NCBI GenBank assembly: GCA_964576365.1
Contig: CAZNUT010000011.1
Location: 1 to 33,365, forward strand
Source of the DNA: CAZMJG01 sp964576365
GTDB taxonomy: Bacteria; Patescibacteriota; Microgenomatia; UBA1406; GWC2-37-13
Direction of reading: 5' to 3'
DNA: 33,365 nucleotides
This document shows positions 16,550-25,020 of the stretch, piece by piece. The position numbers and the translations under genes were made by a program. The notes below the pieces were generated by a model, which was not told the DNA's origin, made no database searches, and saw nothing but the letters and a program-made list of their open reading frames with translations. The first letter of the stretch is position 1, and the number at the start of each line of letters is the position of its first letter.

Positions 16550-16798
16550 CTGATAATTGCCCAACATCTACTTCAAATTTTCCACTTAGATTTGTATGAA
16601 TGTGTCACGTACTACCTGCAATACTGACAATCCTTTCTACAGCAGGTATTTTCTTGATAAACTCGATGTTTCAGCAGCGTGAACCTGGATCTCAAGTCAA
16701 TTCGTAATAAAATAAAAACGGATAATTTCGCATGAGAACAATGAGCAAGCAATCTCCGAATTGCTGGTTAGGTGAAAAATTGAGCTTTTGATCTTCAG
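16550..16798. other. Intergenic gap after recG with degenerate repeats
   Basis: No gene found. GAACCTGGATCTCAAGT (about 16680) resembles TTTCAGGATCTCAAGT in the repeat at 25135, and AGCAAT / ATTGCT (16748-16753, 16760-16765, six-base loop) is an inverted repeat resembling the GAAGCAATCT element at 300-309. These look like decayed copies of the same interspersed families. Confidence 0.45.
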
Positions 16799-16827
16799 TT
16801 GAGTTAGGAAAGAATCCATGATATCAT
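16799..16827 (+). promoter_or_regulatory. Promoter of rpmF-nusB-rnc-rpsP
   Basis: TTGAGT (16799-16804), 17-bp spacer, TATCAT (16822-16827). The leader to the rpmF ATG would be about 20 nt, with no Shine-Dalgarno sequence but a T-run just before ATG. Confidence 0.55.
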
Positions 16828-16854
16828 ATCGATATTATCAGCTGATATTTTTTT

Positions 16855-17010
16855 ATGTCCCCACTGCCAAAAAGAAAACATTCGTTCGCAAGAAAAGGTA
16901 AAAGACTTACTGCCCGTAAGTTAGAAACTATTTTGCCATCTTTGGTAACATGTGCCTCGTGCGGGAAAAAGAAATTACCTCATAAAGTCTGTAAATACTG
17001 TCAGAAATGA
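16855..17010 (+). CDS. rpmF: Ribosomal protein bL32, zinc-binding form
   Basis: 51-residue 50S protein. It starts MSPLPKRKHSFARKGKRL, close to the usual MAVPKRKTSKSRR pattern, and carries a zinc ribbon CASC ... CKYC (cysteines 33, 36, 46, 49). First gene of a cluster rpmF-nusB-rnc-rpsP. Its TGA stop overlaps the nusB start (ATGA). Confidence 0.93.
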   Translation: MSPLPKRKHSFARKGKRLTARKLETILPSLVTCASCGKKKLPHKVCKYCQK

Positions 17011-17402
17011 ATGGAGGAACAGATCCTAGACACCAGAATCGTATTCAGATAGTTCAGCGCCTTTTTGCCCTTTCTTTTTCTACGGATGAACTGAAACCTT
17101 CTTCACTGCCAGAAAATGCTTCGGCATCTGTGGTGCAGATGACTACCGCTGTAATACAAACAAAAGAAACTATTGACAAGCTGATCGCAACAAATGCACC
17201 TCGATACCCACTAGATAAGATTGCAAAAATTGATTTGGCAATTTTAAGACTAGCTTTATACGAATTGACCATTGATAAAAAAGAACCACCAAAAGTTATC
17301 ATCAATGAAGCTGTCGAAATGGCAAAAGAGTTGGGAAACGAACGAAGCTACGCATTTATCAATGCGGTACTTGGAGCCGCGATAGAATCAAAACATGAAT
17401 AA
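17007..17402 (+). CDS. nusB: Transcription antitermination factor NusB
   Basis: RNA-binding partner of S10 (NusE) in boxA-dependent antitermination of rRNA operons; 131 residues, all-helical. Family segments: QNRIQIVQRLFALSF at the N-terminus, LDKIAKIDLAILRLALYEL and PPKVIINEAVEMAKELGNE followed by RSYAFINAVLGA. The ATG overlaps the rpmF stop by 4 nt. The gene end overlaps rnc by 8 nt. Placement beside rnc is functionally apt because RNase III processes rRNA. Confidence 0.93.
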   Translation: MNGGTDPRHQNRIQIVQRLFALSFSTDELKPSSLPENASASVVQMTTAVIQTKETIDKLIATNAPRYPLDKIAKIDLAILRLALYELTIDKKEPPKVIINEAVEMAKELGNERSYAFINAVLGAAIESKHE

Positions 17403-18126
17403 TACACTCTTTTTTTCTCCTGAAATCATCCACGAGATCCAACAGAAAGTGGGAATCGTATTCACTGACACCACCCTGCTTTTTAATGTTTTTATTCACA
17501 GATCATATCTCAATGAGCATCGCAACTTTCCATTACCATCAAATGAAAAACTGGAATTTTTAGGAGATAGCGTACTTTCGCTTGCTACGTCGATCTATCT
17601 CTATCGTCATTATCAGCATTTAAAAGAAGGTGATTATACAGATATCAAAGCATCTATCGTCCGTACTGAAAGTCTCGCAAATGCAGCTCGAGAGCTCGGT
17701 CTGGGCGCTTACCTTCAACTGTCAAAAGGGGAAGAAAAAGGAGGTGGAAGACAAAAAACTAACATACTCGCGGATGTATTTGAGGCGCTGATTGCGTCAA
17801 TATTTATAGATGTAGGTTTTGATAAAGCATATACATTTATCAAAACACATCTTTTTAAAGACACACTCGACACTATCGTGACACAAAGACTCTTCTTATC
17901 ACCTAAAAGCCATTTGCAAGAGGTTACTCAGGCTTTATACAAACAATTACCCGAATATGAACTCATAGAAGCGGCAGGCCCTGAACACAAAAAACACTTT
18001 ATAGTATCTGTTTTGGTAAATAAAAGAAAAATGGCAGAAGGGGAAGGAAAATCAAAAAAACAAGCAGAAGAAAATGCAGCGCAAAATGCCCTGGAAATTA
18101 TGAAGAAGGCAGGTTATAATAAATAA
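17395..18126 (+). CDS. rnc: Ribonuclease III
   Basis: Double-strand-specific endoribonuclease that processes rRNA precursors and structured mRNAs; 243 residues. Signature NEKLEFLGDSVL (50-61) gives catalytic Glu54 and Asp58; the second pair is Asp127 and Glu130 in LADVFEALIAS. A linker leads to a C-terminal double-stranded RNA-binding domain (about 170-240: SHLQEVTQALYKQLPEYELI ... KSKKQAEENAAQNALEIM). It overlaps nusB by 8 nt and lies 3 nt before rpsP, so it is part of a tight operon. Confidence 0.96.
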   Translation: MNNTLFFSPEIIHEIQQKVGIVFTDTTLLFNVFIHRSYLNEHRNFPLPSNEKLEFLGDSVLSLATSIYLYRHYQHLKEGDYTDIKASIVRTESLANAARELGLGAYLQLSKGEEKGGGRQKTNILADVFEALIASIFIDVGFDKAYTFIKTHLFKDTLDTIVTQRLFLSPKSHLQEVTQALYKQLPEYELIEAAGPEHKKHFIVSVLVNKRKMAEGEGKSKKQAEENAAQNALEIMKKAGYNK

Positions 18127-18129
18127 CTT

Positions 18130-18384
18130 ATGGCAGCAACTATTCGACTCATGAGATTTGGCAAACCAAAGGCACCCTTTTATCGTATTGTGGTTCTAGA
18201 CAAGCGCCGCAAACGTGACGGGTCATATATTGAAAAACTGGGACAATACAATCCATTAGTATCACCAGCTGAAATCATTTTATCAAAATCCAGATTTGAT
18301 TACTGGAAACAAAATGGTGCTGAACTTTCAGAAGGAATGACAAAACTCTTGAAGCGTAAAAAAGGAATCACATTCACTGAATAA
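18130..18384 (+). CDS. rpsP: Ribosomal protein bS16
   Basis: 84-residue 30S assembly protein. Recognised by the start ATIRLMRFGKPKAPFYRIVV, then the motif RDGSYIEKLGQYNP. It lacks the long C-terminal tail of some homologues. The junction with rnc reads TAACTTATG, identical to the infC-rpmI junction. It converges with pilO; the 18-nt gap shows no terminator. Confidence 0.97.
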   Translation: MAATIRLMRFGKPKAPFYRIVVLDKRRKRDGSYIEKLGQYNPLVSPAEIILSKSRFDYWKQNGAELSEGMTKLLKRKKGITFTE

Positions 18385-18402
18385 TTCCTTAACCCTTCTT
18401 AT

Positions 18403-19017
18403 TTATCTCACCATATCGTATATTTGTTGAATTGTTTTTATTTGGTTTGGCGATATCCTTTCCACTTGAACATTGTTCCCTTGAGGTGCGGCGACATGGT
18501 AAAAAGTCAAAAGCATCTGACCCTTACCCTTCACGATATCACTCACCATAAATTGATCACAAGTGATGATACGATCACCTGCATACAAATACGTCTCCAG
18601 AAAATGTTTTAGCTGTTCCGGGTTGCCTTCGATTTGTACCTGAAGAGTGAGCTTTTTTTCATTTGTTTGATTGACATCTAGGTTATATGAAGAGAGTGTG
18701 ATACCAGTTTTATTCACTAACTTTTCAAGAGATGTCACGACGGCAAAATATGTTTCTGTATCTGGAATCAACATATCTAGCGTCTGATTGTATTGATCAA
18801 TTGAAGCCTCCAGAATATCTTTGTTATTTTGTACGCGTTCTACCGTACTTCTCATCTGAGTGACTTTTTCCTCGGTCTCCCGGTATGTTTGAAAAAGTTG
18901 AAAAATACCAACACCTACAATCACTATCCCTATCAGGTATCCGATAAGAACGACGTAGAGTACAAGCACAATATAAAACCGTTTAAAATGCAATAATGTT
19001 TTGAGTTCAAATTTCAT
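18403..19017 (-). CDS. pilO: Type IV pilus inner-membrane protein PilO-like
   Basis: About 204 residues from the ATG at 19017 (MKFELKTLLHFKRFY); an earlier in-frame ATG (19044) lies inside pilN. One transmembrane helix (IVLVLYVVLIGYLIGIVIVGVGIF, two short halves of 20 or fewer, about 15-40), a coiled-coil (QTYRETEEKVTQMRSTVERV) and a ferredoxin-like periplasmic domain, the PilO plan. PilO pairs with PilN and connects PilM to the pilus machine. Last gene of the minus-strand pilus operon. Confidence 0.85.
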   Translation of the reverse strand: MKFELKTLLHFKRFYIVLVLYVVLIGYLIGIVIVGVGIFQLFQTYRETEEKVTQMRSTVERVQNNKDILEASIDQYNQTLDMLIPDTETYFAVVTSLEKLVNKTGITLSSYNLDVNQTNEKKLTLQVQIEGNPEQLKHFLETYLYAGDRIITCDQFMVSDIVKGKGQMLLTFYHVAAPQGNNVQVERISPNQIKTIQQIYDMVR

Positions 19018-19018
19018 C

Positions 19019-19582
19019 TTATGTCTGTAATGACTTAAACACACCCGTAAATTCGAGCACGTTTTGGTCTCCTGCCCCTCGACGGATTGTAAATTGCTTC
19101 AACTCCAATTCGGTAAAATAATCGAGAAAAGAACGCTCTTCAATAGTTGAAAGAAATTGCAATGCTGAATCATATGTAGGAAATATGATCCGAAAAGTAA
19201 CTTTATGATTTACGTCAATACTAAATGACTCTAATTTCGAATCATTACCCATTTCAGCTAATGCGGTTTGAAGAAGGTAGTAGGTATCGCCAGGCTTCAC
19301 ATCGTTCGTTATGATCTCTTCAAGGAAGGTATTTTTGTATAAAAATCGTCGGAGTTTTTGATCAAGCTCAGCATTGGTAGATACAAAAATCTCATATTCC
19401 TTCTGTGTTTTTATACTTGCATTTAGCTGTTCTTTTATAGATAAATATGCAACACCCTCAACTATGGTAATAAGAACACACACAATAAAAAGCTGCAAAG
19501 CAACCTTTTGACTCTTTCTAAAAAAATGCAGGGCAGACTGGTAACTTGTCTGCTGGGTAAAGAGATTGATGGATTTTTTCAT
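19019..19582 (-). CDS. pilN: Type IV pilus inner-membrane protein PilN-like
   Basis: 187 residues with a short cytoplasmic N-terminus beginning MKKSINLF (the PilN INL motif that docks to PilM), one transmembrane helix (about 28-48), a coiled-coil and a small C-terminal domain. It overlaps pilM by 4 nt and ends 1 nt before the pilO start, so pilM-pilN-pilO are co-translated. Confidence 0.87.
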   Translation of the reverse strand: MKKSINLFTQQTSYQSALHFFRKSQKVALQLFIVCVLITIVEGVAYLSIKEQLNASIKTQKEYEIFVSTNAELDQKLRRFLYKNTFLEEIITNDVKPGDTYYLLQTALAEMGNDSKLESFSIDVNHKVTFRIIFPTYDSALQFLSTIEERSFLDYFTELELKQFTIRRGAGDQNVLEFTGVFKSLQT

Positions 19583-20595
19583 CTGAGATGGGCTGCAATA
19601 ACAGAAATAAATGTAGAAAGTTGCGGCTGAAATGTCTGGGTAATTTTATTTGCTACGAGCGCATCACTTATCGGAAACGGTTGAACTGGCATGCTAAATT
19701 TCGTTTGCAATGTCTGATATAACCCTGCGACAGATGAATCAAAATTATACAGATACAAGTTTTTGATTGTGGCATTATAGCGTTCCTTAGCCAACAAGAT
19801 GGTTTTTTCAATCTCGGTAAATAATTCGCTCACCACCGCATATACGATAGGATAAATATTCAATGAGTATCCAGACTGAAGCCCTATACTTTGCAAAGCC
19901 TCAATAGCCTGATGCTCTTGTAAGTTTAGATTGACTCTTAAATCTTTGAGAAGGATATCAAGCCCTATACGAGTTGAGCGTGAAATCTCAAAAAAGGGGA
20001 AAGGAGGGTTTATAAAATAAATAGAGCTTCCCGAATATCCAAAATTAATTATGAGAGAAGGATTTGAAATGGTTCGATATACCTCAGAAACAAAACGTCC
20101 CATGGCACTTATCTCATTTTCAAGCGCTACAGGTTCGAAACCAGCTAGAGAAATTGTGTCAGAAATATGATCGACTATTTTTTTAGGTGAGGCGACAAAC
20201 AAAACAAGTAATTTATTATTGGGCAGCGTATCTATCACTTCCAGATCAATATATACCTCATTTATAGGTAAAGGCACAAATTCATCTGCCTGTAACCGAA
20301 TAGCATTGACCAGCTCTTCTTCTTTGAGTTGTGGCATCACCATAAGCTGAGAGTAAGTCACACCGTCTGGCATCACTGCGTACACTTTTTTTTGAGGGAG
20401 CTTGAGTTGTGTTGCCAACGTACTGATGACTTTTGATTGATCGGCCGAGGTTTTTTCATTAGGATTCGAAAAAAAATTCGCTGTTGTTTCGTCGTATCCC
20501 AATGATAATAATTCAATCTTACCCTTGTTGAGTTGCAAACTCGCGATACGGGTAAATTTTTCGTTTATATCCAAAGCAAACACATCTGAAGACAT
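19579..20595 (-). CDS. pilM: Type IV pilus assembly protein PilM (actin-like)
   Basis: Cytoplasmic actin-fold ATPase of 338 residues that binds the PilN N-terminus. Typical segments: FALDINEKFTRIASLQLNKG (phosphate-1 region), YAVMPDGVTYSQLMVMPQLK, the bend EELVNAIRLQADEFVPLPI, LVLFVASPKKIVD, and the second phosphate region LIINFGYSGSSIYFI. The gap to the preceding pilin-like gene (76 nt) is the largest in the operon. Start ATG at 20595; no Shine-Dalgarno sequence. Confidence 0.92.
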   Translation of the reverse strand: MSSDVFALDINEKFTRIASLQLNKGKIELLSLGYDETTANFFSNPNEKTSADQSKVISTLATQLKLPQKKVYAVMPDGVTYSQLMVMPQLKEEELVNAIRLQADEFVPLPINEVYIDLEVIDTLPNNKLLVLFVASPKKIVDHISDTISLAGFEPVALENEISAMGRFVSEVYRTISNPSLIINFGYSGSSIYFINPPFPFFEISRSTRIGLDILLKDLRVNLNLQEHQAIEALQSIGLQSGYSLNIYPIVYAVVSELFTEIEKTILLAKERYNATIKNLYLYNFDSSVAGLYQTLQTKFSMPVQPFPISDALVANKITQTFQPQLSTFISVIAAHLR

Positions 20596-20671
20596 ATAGT
20601 ATTCAGACTAACATAACAGAGGATCTGCAGCAACCTGAGAGCTGATCATTTTTGCTTTTATGTAATTTTTC

Positions 20672-21229
20672 TCATCTGCGCAACTTAACTTTGAGATGAT
20701 AAGGAAAAGATACAGTGCCTTCAAGGTCAGTAGGAGTGTTGTCATAAAAAGTTACGGTATAGCTGACCCCTACAACAGGATTTGAGACATTGCTTTTACG
20801 CAAACACTGAATTTGAAAATCAGAAACACGAACTCGCTCACCATGCAACTTTTCACTTGTTCCATCATTTAAATCATGAAAGATGAGAGACTCCCCAGTC
20901 TGTTCAAATGAAAAACCGGTAGCTGAGCTAGTTTTTGTACGTGCAAGAAGGAAATCGCTTCCATCGTTAGTTTGCTCAGGGGTAGTCGACGCAGAGGTGC
21001 AACGGTCTGCTCCATTCTTTTTATAAATTCCGACTGCTTCGCGCAATATAGTATCTTTTACAAAAAAAGCAATACGGTCACCTTCACGTTTAGTTTCCGA
21101 AACCCTAAAAATGCGCAACTGTTGCTGTATAAGAATATAAATAATAGAAAATACTGTTGGCATTATAACTGCGAGAATACCAATAACTATCATCATTTCT
21201 ATCAGGGTATAACCATTTGATCTCTTCAT
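20672..21229 (-). CDS. Minor prepilin-like protein (PilW/PilJ-type)
   Basis: 185 residues from ATG 21229 (MKRSNGYTLIEMMIVIGILA). An earlier ATG at 21253 overlaps the upstream gene and would put 8 residues before. Class III prepilin leader with cleavage predicted between Gly and Tyr (NG|YTLIE, Glu at +5), then the hydrophobic helix and a beta-rich domain with two cysteines (about 80-145). Larger minor pilins of this type usually prime the pilus tip. It starts 1 nt after the preceding stop. Confidence 0.8.
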   Translation of the reverse strand: MKRSNGYTLIEMMIVIGILAVIMPTVFSIIYILIQQQLRIFRVSETKREGDRIAFFVKDTILREAVGIYKKNGADRCTSASTTPEQTNDGSDFLLARTKTSSATGFSFEQTGESLIFHDLNDGTSEKLHGERVRVSDFQIQCLRKSNVSNPVVGVSYTVTFYDNTPTDLEGTVSFPYHLKVKLRR

Positions 21230-21230
21230 A

Positions 21231-21719
21231 TTAATAAGAAGTAAAAATCGCATCTAACTCTTGAGTAAACGGTATCACTGCACCATTTGCACCTGTTTCG
21301 TTCCAAGTTATTTGGATGTGAGCAGTCACTTGTGTCGGCGTATTGGAAACAAGTGTGACCTCTCGCCGAAATATCCGTGGGGAGATAGAGCCGACCCCGT
21401 TCATACCACAAGTACCAGTTGTTAGTGATGATACTGATGTATTAAGCGTGAGAGCCTGATTTACACAATATGTTGATCCGTTGGCTTTTGATGAAAACAA
21501 GATCCAATCATTTTCATGTTCTCCATCAAGCCATTCCTTTAATTCTTCTGCATAAAATACTGCCTTTGTTTTATGTTCAGTCAATCGCATTCTATACAAT
21601 GAATTAATCGCATAACTCAAAGCGGAAATAAAAACCATACTAAAAATACCCACAAATACCATGATTTCAATGAGAGAAAAACCTTTGTTGTGAGAGTAAG
21701 TCTGACACTTGTTCATCAT
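21231..21719 (-). CDS. Minor prepilin-like protein (PilV-type)
   Basis: 162 residues from ATG 21719, which sits 1 nt after the preceding stop; an ATG at 21827 is in frame but lies inside the upstream gene. The prepilin signal is KG|FSLIEIMVFVGIFSMVF, cut between Gly and Phe, Glu at +5. The C-terminal domain is beta-rich with two cysteines (STYCVN, GTCGM). Member of the same tight operon of four pilin-like genes. Confidence 0.82.
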   Translation of the reverse strand: MMNKCQTYSHNKGFSLIEIMVFVGIFSMVFISALSYAINSLYRMRLTEHKTKAVFYAEELKEWLDGEHENDWILFSSKANGSTYCVNQALTLNTSVSSLTTGTCGMNGVGSISPRIFRREVTLVSNTPTQVTAHIQITWNETGANGAVIPFTQELDAIFTSY

Positions 21720-21720
21720 A

Positions 21721-22200
21721 TTAACATGAATACCGTGCCGGAAGGGTGATAATGCCTTGCGTTGATATGCTAACTTCCTGGCATTCTGGCGCATGAGCGT
21801 TTTGTAAAACCATTGAAAAAGTTTCATTCAGTCTGCCGTATGGATAATATATATGTACAATTGGTGTTGAAAGACTAATCACTGAAGAATATGACAACTG
21901 ATATCTCGCAATTTCTCTCCGTGAGGGACACAATATATATAAAATAAACACTCCAGTGCTGTTCGTAATTTCTATCTCATACCCTGAAAAAGTAGAACAG
22001 GAACCTGATTCTACATCTCGGGCAGCAGTCTTTTGAATTGCAGACATAAATACATTCTGAATTGCCTCGATATCTTTATCCCATTTTTTTTGATTCGTAA
22101 ATCTACTATATCCTGCAAATCCGGCAAAACCAACAATACTCATGATCGAAAAAACTACTAAAATCTCAATCAAGGACACGGCTCGAATAGATTGTTTCAT
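21721..22200 (-). CDS. Prepilin-like protein (minor pilin)
   Basis: 159 residues. N-terminal prepilin leader IRA|VSLIEILVVFSIMSIVG: the residue before the cut is Ala, with Glu at +5. A conserved hydrophobic N-terminal helix, then a globular domain with three or four cysteines (GSCSTFSGY, ILCPSRRE, APECQE, RYSC). GspH/FimT-like by layout. It begins 2 nt after the stop of the preceding pilin gene. Confidence 0.82.
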   Translation of the reverse strand: MKQSIRAVSLIEILVVFSIMSIVGFAGFAGYSRFTNQKKWDKDIEAIQNVFMSAIQKTAARDVESGSCSTFSGYEIEITNSTGVFILYILCPSRREIARYQLSYSSVISLSTPIVHIYYPYGRLNETFSMVLQNAHAPECQEVSISTQGIITLPARYSC

Positions 22201-22202
22201 AC

Positions 22203-22607
22203 CTAATTCATTGAATGTGGGTTGACAGCATAGCTGACTCCTGTTGACTCAAGCGTTGTAGATAATTCATACGAAACACATGGATTAGAGCTATTATTGC
22301 ATCCTGCAGGAGCAGCTTCGTAGCGATAGCTGTCACCTTTTGGATCAAGAAAAATAGATGGGAGATAGCGGGGAACCAATACTGAAGAAGAGCCTGATCC
22401 ATATTCATTAGTGGTAGGATACACACCATCAGGATTATTGCTCCTATAAAGCTCTAAAGCTGATTTAATTTGCTGTAAATCAATCCGCCTTCGCGCATCT
22501 CTTGCTCGCTTGGTTGTTGCATTATATCCAACCGCACCTAAAGAAATAATGACACTCATCAACCCAACAACAATAAGAAGCTCAATCAAAGTAAAAGACC
22601 TGCGCAT
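22203..22607 (-). CDS. Type IV pilin/pseudopilin (PilA/GspG-like)
   Basis: 134 residues starting MRRSFTLIELLIVVGLMS: prepilin cut predicted between Ser and Phe, Glu at +5, then the hydrophobic helix. The following RARDARRRIDLQQIKSALEL, then YRSNNPDGVYPT and a DPKGDSYRYE loop, are typical of CPR and GspG-like major pilins; two cysteines flank a loop (AGCNNSSNPCVSYEL). First pilin gene of the minus arm, 12 nt after holB. Confidence 0.88.
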   Translation of the reverse strand: MRRSFTLIELLIVVGLMSVIISLGAVGYNATTKRARDARRRIDLQQIKSALELYRSNNPDGVYPTTNEYGSGSSSVLVPRYLPSIFLDPKGDSYRYEAAPAGCNNSSNPCVSYELSTTLESTGVSYAVNPHSMN

Positions 22608-22619
22608 ACTATAGTTATA

Positions 22620-23267
22620 TCATGTTCTTCTGATAAGAGCGACCATTTTTAAGACGCACTGATCGACTGCGAGTTGAGAATTGATATTATTCTTTAAAAA
22701 TAATTGGTATAGTTCGAGTACTGGTTTCGCCAGACTTACATATGGTGGCACTTCTTTAGCTTTGGAATGCAAAAAAGCAACAATGCTTTGAAAAAAAATC
22801 TCCGCTTCCTCACGAGAACTGCCCGCCACAGAAACTCCTGACAATATTTCCGCTACTGTGCCATTTTGTAATCGCTCCATCAATAAACTCATATCTGCAT
22901 ATGCAACGGGTGATATATTTTTAACTGTTACAACAGCGCACCTTGACAAAAAAGTTGACGGTAGTTGTTGTATAGAGCGGGTCCAAAAAATCATCTGCAC
23001 GCGTTCATGTTCATCTTCAACAGTTTTCAAAAGAGCTTGAAGCGCGACAGGAGTTGCGGATTCCAATTGCTTAATTACGAGTGTACTCACCACATGGCTT
23101 AAATAAAGGGATTTGAGCATCAATCTGATCTGATCTACAGAAATCACTCCATCATCAGGGATGAGAGTGTACGTATGGGCAGATTGAAAAATCTCACTGC
23201 CAAATCGGCTTTGGACCTGAGATTCAAACTCTTTTTCTGTTGCAGAATAAATAATGGTCGGTAACAT
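22620..23267 (-). CDS. holB: DNA polymerase III delta' subunit-like (short)
   Basis: Clamp-loader-type protein of 215 residues, about two thirds of a normal delta'. The hallmark is VALQALLKTVEDEHERVQMI, then FWTRSIQQLPSTFLSRCAVV, equivalent to NALLKTLEEP and the SRC sensor motif. No Walker A is present, as expected for delta'. The missing C-terminal collar may be reduced. Delta' helps load the sliding clamp. It leads the pilin operon (12-nt gap) although its role is unrelated. The ATG (23267) is preceded by an unusual five-codon ORF with a strong Shine-Dalgarno sequence. Confidence 0.85.
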   Translation of the reverse strand: MLPTIIYSATEKEFESQVQSRFGSEIFQSAHTYTLIPDDGVISVDQIRLMLKSLYLSHVVSTLVIKQLESATPVALQALLKTVEDEHERVQMIFWTRSIQQLPSTFLSRCAVVTVKNISPVAYADMSLLMERLQNGTVAEILSGVSVAGSSREEAEIFFQSIVAFLHSKAKEVPPYVSLAKPVLELYQLFLKNNINSQLAVDQCVLKMVALIRRT

Positions 23268-23274
23268 AATGGGC

Positions 23275-23302
23275 TCACTTGCATTTTAACATAAACCTCC
23301 TT
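23275..23302 (-). promoter_or_regulatory. Perfect Shine-Dalgarno plus 5-codon ORF upstream of holB
   Basis: On the minus strand AAGGAGGT (23295-23302) stands two bases before ATG 23292, which opens a five-codon ORF, MLKCK, ending in TGA (23275-23277), seven bases before the holB ATG and in another frame. It may be a leader peptide that couples translation to holB. It is the best Shine-Dalgarno site in the window. Confidence 0.45.
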
Positions 23303-23307
23303 ATAGT
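23279..23307 (+). promoter_or_regulatory. pilB promoter, predicted leaderless
   Basis: TTGCAT (23279-23284), 17-bp spacer, TATAGT (23302-23307), then six bases to ATG 23314. It shares the 46-nt divergent gap with the holB leader. Confidence 0.7.
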
Positions 23308-23313
23308 GAGATA

Positions 23314-25020
23314 ATGGGCATAGCGCCAAACGTATTCTTAAACAGATTGATTGAACGAGGGGTTTTGGACCGTGAAAAAGCCAATATATATGAGATTGAC
23401 TCCTTAAAAAAAGACTTACCCATCGATCAATATATACTTCAATACACTCAACTCCCTCAAGATGAAGTTCTGAAAGTCAAAGCTGAAATGTTAAATGTAC
23501 CCTATGTCAACATCGCTACAACAGCAGTGGATCCTCAATCTCTTACATTTATTTCGGAACAACTAGCTCAACGGCACAATATCATGCCATACATGTTTGA
23601 CCAGGCAAATAGAAAACTGTACATCGCTTCTCCTGACCCGCTCAATGTATCTCTCCTTGATTTTCTTGAAATGAAAACTGGTCTCAAAATCATTCTCGTT
23701 CTGTCCTCTGAAGAGGATATAGCAAAAACTATTAGTATCTCTTATAGCAAAAATTTATCTCCCGAAGTAAAAGAAGCTGTTAAACAAGTAACTCCAGCAA
23801 AAGCGACACCTGGCAAACCCGGAGAAGGCGGAGATACAGCTCCTATCGCAAAAATTGTCAATACCGTTCTAGATTTTGCTATTAAAAGCCGGGCATCTGA
23901 TATTCATATTGAGCCTCTGAGCATCAAAACTCGTATCCGCTATCGCATAGATGGTATTTTGCAAGAAAAATTATCCCTTCCTATCACTATTCACGACTCT
24001 TTAGCTTCTCGTATTAAAATACTTGGCGAAATGAAAATTGACGAAAAGCGCATTCCTCAAGATGGTAGATTCAATTATCATATCGGAGAAGATGAGGTAG
24101 ATGTCCGTGTCTCAACACTTCCTACCATATATGGCGAGACCATTGTACTTCGTATTCTGCGAAAGAGTGGTGGCCTACCGAGTCTTAAAGAATTGGGAAT
24201 ACACGGAGTTCAATTGCGTATATTTGAACAAGCCATAACCAAAACCAATGGTATTATCTTGGTCACTGGTCCAACTGGATCAGGAAAAACAACCACTTTA
24301 TATTCAGTTTTGAGTAGATTGAATACTAAAAGTGTCAATATAGTCACACTCGAAGACCCTGTTGAGTATCAAATAGAAGGTATTAATCAGGTGCAAACCA
24401 ATCCTCAGGCTGGACTCACCTTTGCAACAGGTTTAAAATCATTCCTCCGACAAGACCCAAACATCATTTTGGTAGGAGAAGTCCGAGATATAGAAACTAC
24501 CCAACTCTCTATTCAAGCTGCTCTCACAGGTCATCTTGTACTTTCTACTCTTCATACAAATGACGCAGCAACCACCATTCCTCGTCTCATAGATCTCGGA
24601 GGCGAGCCTTTCCTCATAGCTTCAGTACTCAATCTTATTGTCGCTCAGCGAATTGTACGCCGAGTCTGTCCAAATTGTAAAGAATTTTACGAACCCGAGC
24701 AGGCAGTACAAGATATGATTAAAAGCACGTTGGATACGCTCTTACCTATCCAATATCAAAACGGACAGACAATTCGACTAGCTCGGGGACACCGATGTGA
24801 TGAATGTAACCAAACTGGATATATCGGACGGATTGGTATCTTTGAAATCATGCATATTTCTCCTACGATTTCTAAACTGATATTACAATCTGCACCGTCA
24901 CAACAAATTGATGCAGTAGCTCGTGATGAAGGTATGATGTCAATCAAACAAGATGGCTTTCTCAAGGCTCTTGAAGGAGAAACAACAATTGAAGAAATCA
25001 TGAGAGTAACACAGACGTAA
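23314..25020 (+). CDS. pilB: Type IV pilus assembly ATPase PilB (GspE family)
   Basis: Cytoplasmic hexameric ATPase that powers pilus extension; 568 residues. N-terminal MshEN/GspE-N-like region (about 1-165), then the ATPase: Walker A GPTGSGKT (319-326), Asp box, Walker B ILVGEVRD with catalytic Glu389, His box STLHTNDAATTIPRL. The zinc-binding tetracysteine is CPNC (452-455) and CDEC (495-498), diagnostic for extension ATPases versus PilT. The promoter touches the start codon. First gene of the plus arm; pilT follows after a 308-nt repeat-rich gap. Confidence 0.96.
   Translation: MGIAPNVFLNRLIERGVLDREKANIYEIDSLKKDLPIDQYILQYTQLPQDEVLKVKAEMLNVPYVNIATTAVDPQSLTFISEQLAQRHNIMPYMFDQANRKLYIASPDPLNVSLLDFLEMKTGLKIILVLSSEEDIAKTISISYSKNLSPEVKEAVKQVTPAKATPGKPGEGGDTAPIAKIVNTVLDFAIKSRASDIHIEPLSIKTRIRYRIDGILQEKLSLPITIHDSLASRIKILGEMKIDEKRIPQDGRFNYHIGEDEVDVRVSTLPTIYGETIVLRILRKSGGLPSLKELGIHGVQLRIFEQAITKTNGIILVTGPTGSGKTTTLYSVLSRLNTKSVNIVTLEDPVEYQIEGINQVQTNPQAGLTFATGLKSFLRQDPNIILVGEVRDIETTQLSIQAALTGHLVLSTLHTNDAATTIPRLIDLGGEPFLIASVLNLIVAQRIVRRVCPNCKEFYEPEQAVQDMIKSTLDTLLPIQYQNGQTIRLARGHRCDECNQTGYIGRIGIFEIMHISPTISKLILQSAPSQQIDAVARDEGMMSIKQDGFLKALEGETTIEEIMRVTQT

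Noticed and set aside
21720..21827. 36-residue N-terminal extension of the PilV-like protein
   Set aside because: It lies inside the upstream pilin gene and would bury the prepilin signal; the ATG at 21719 gives a normal leader.
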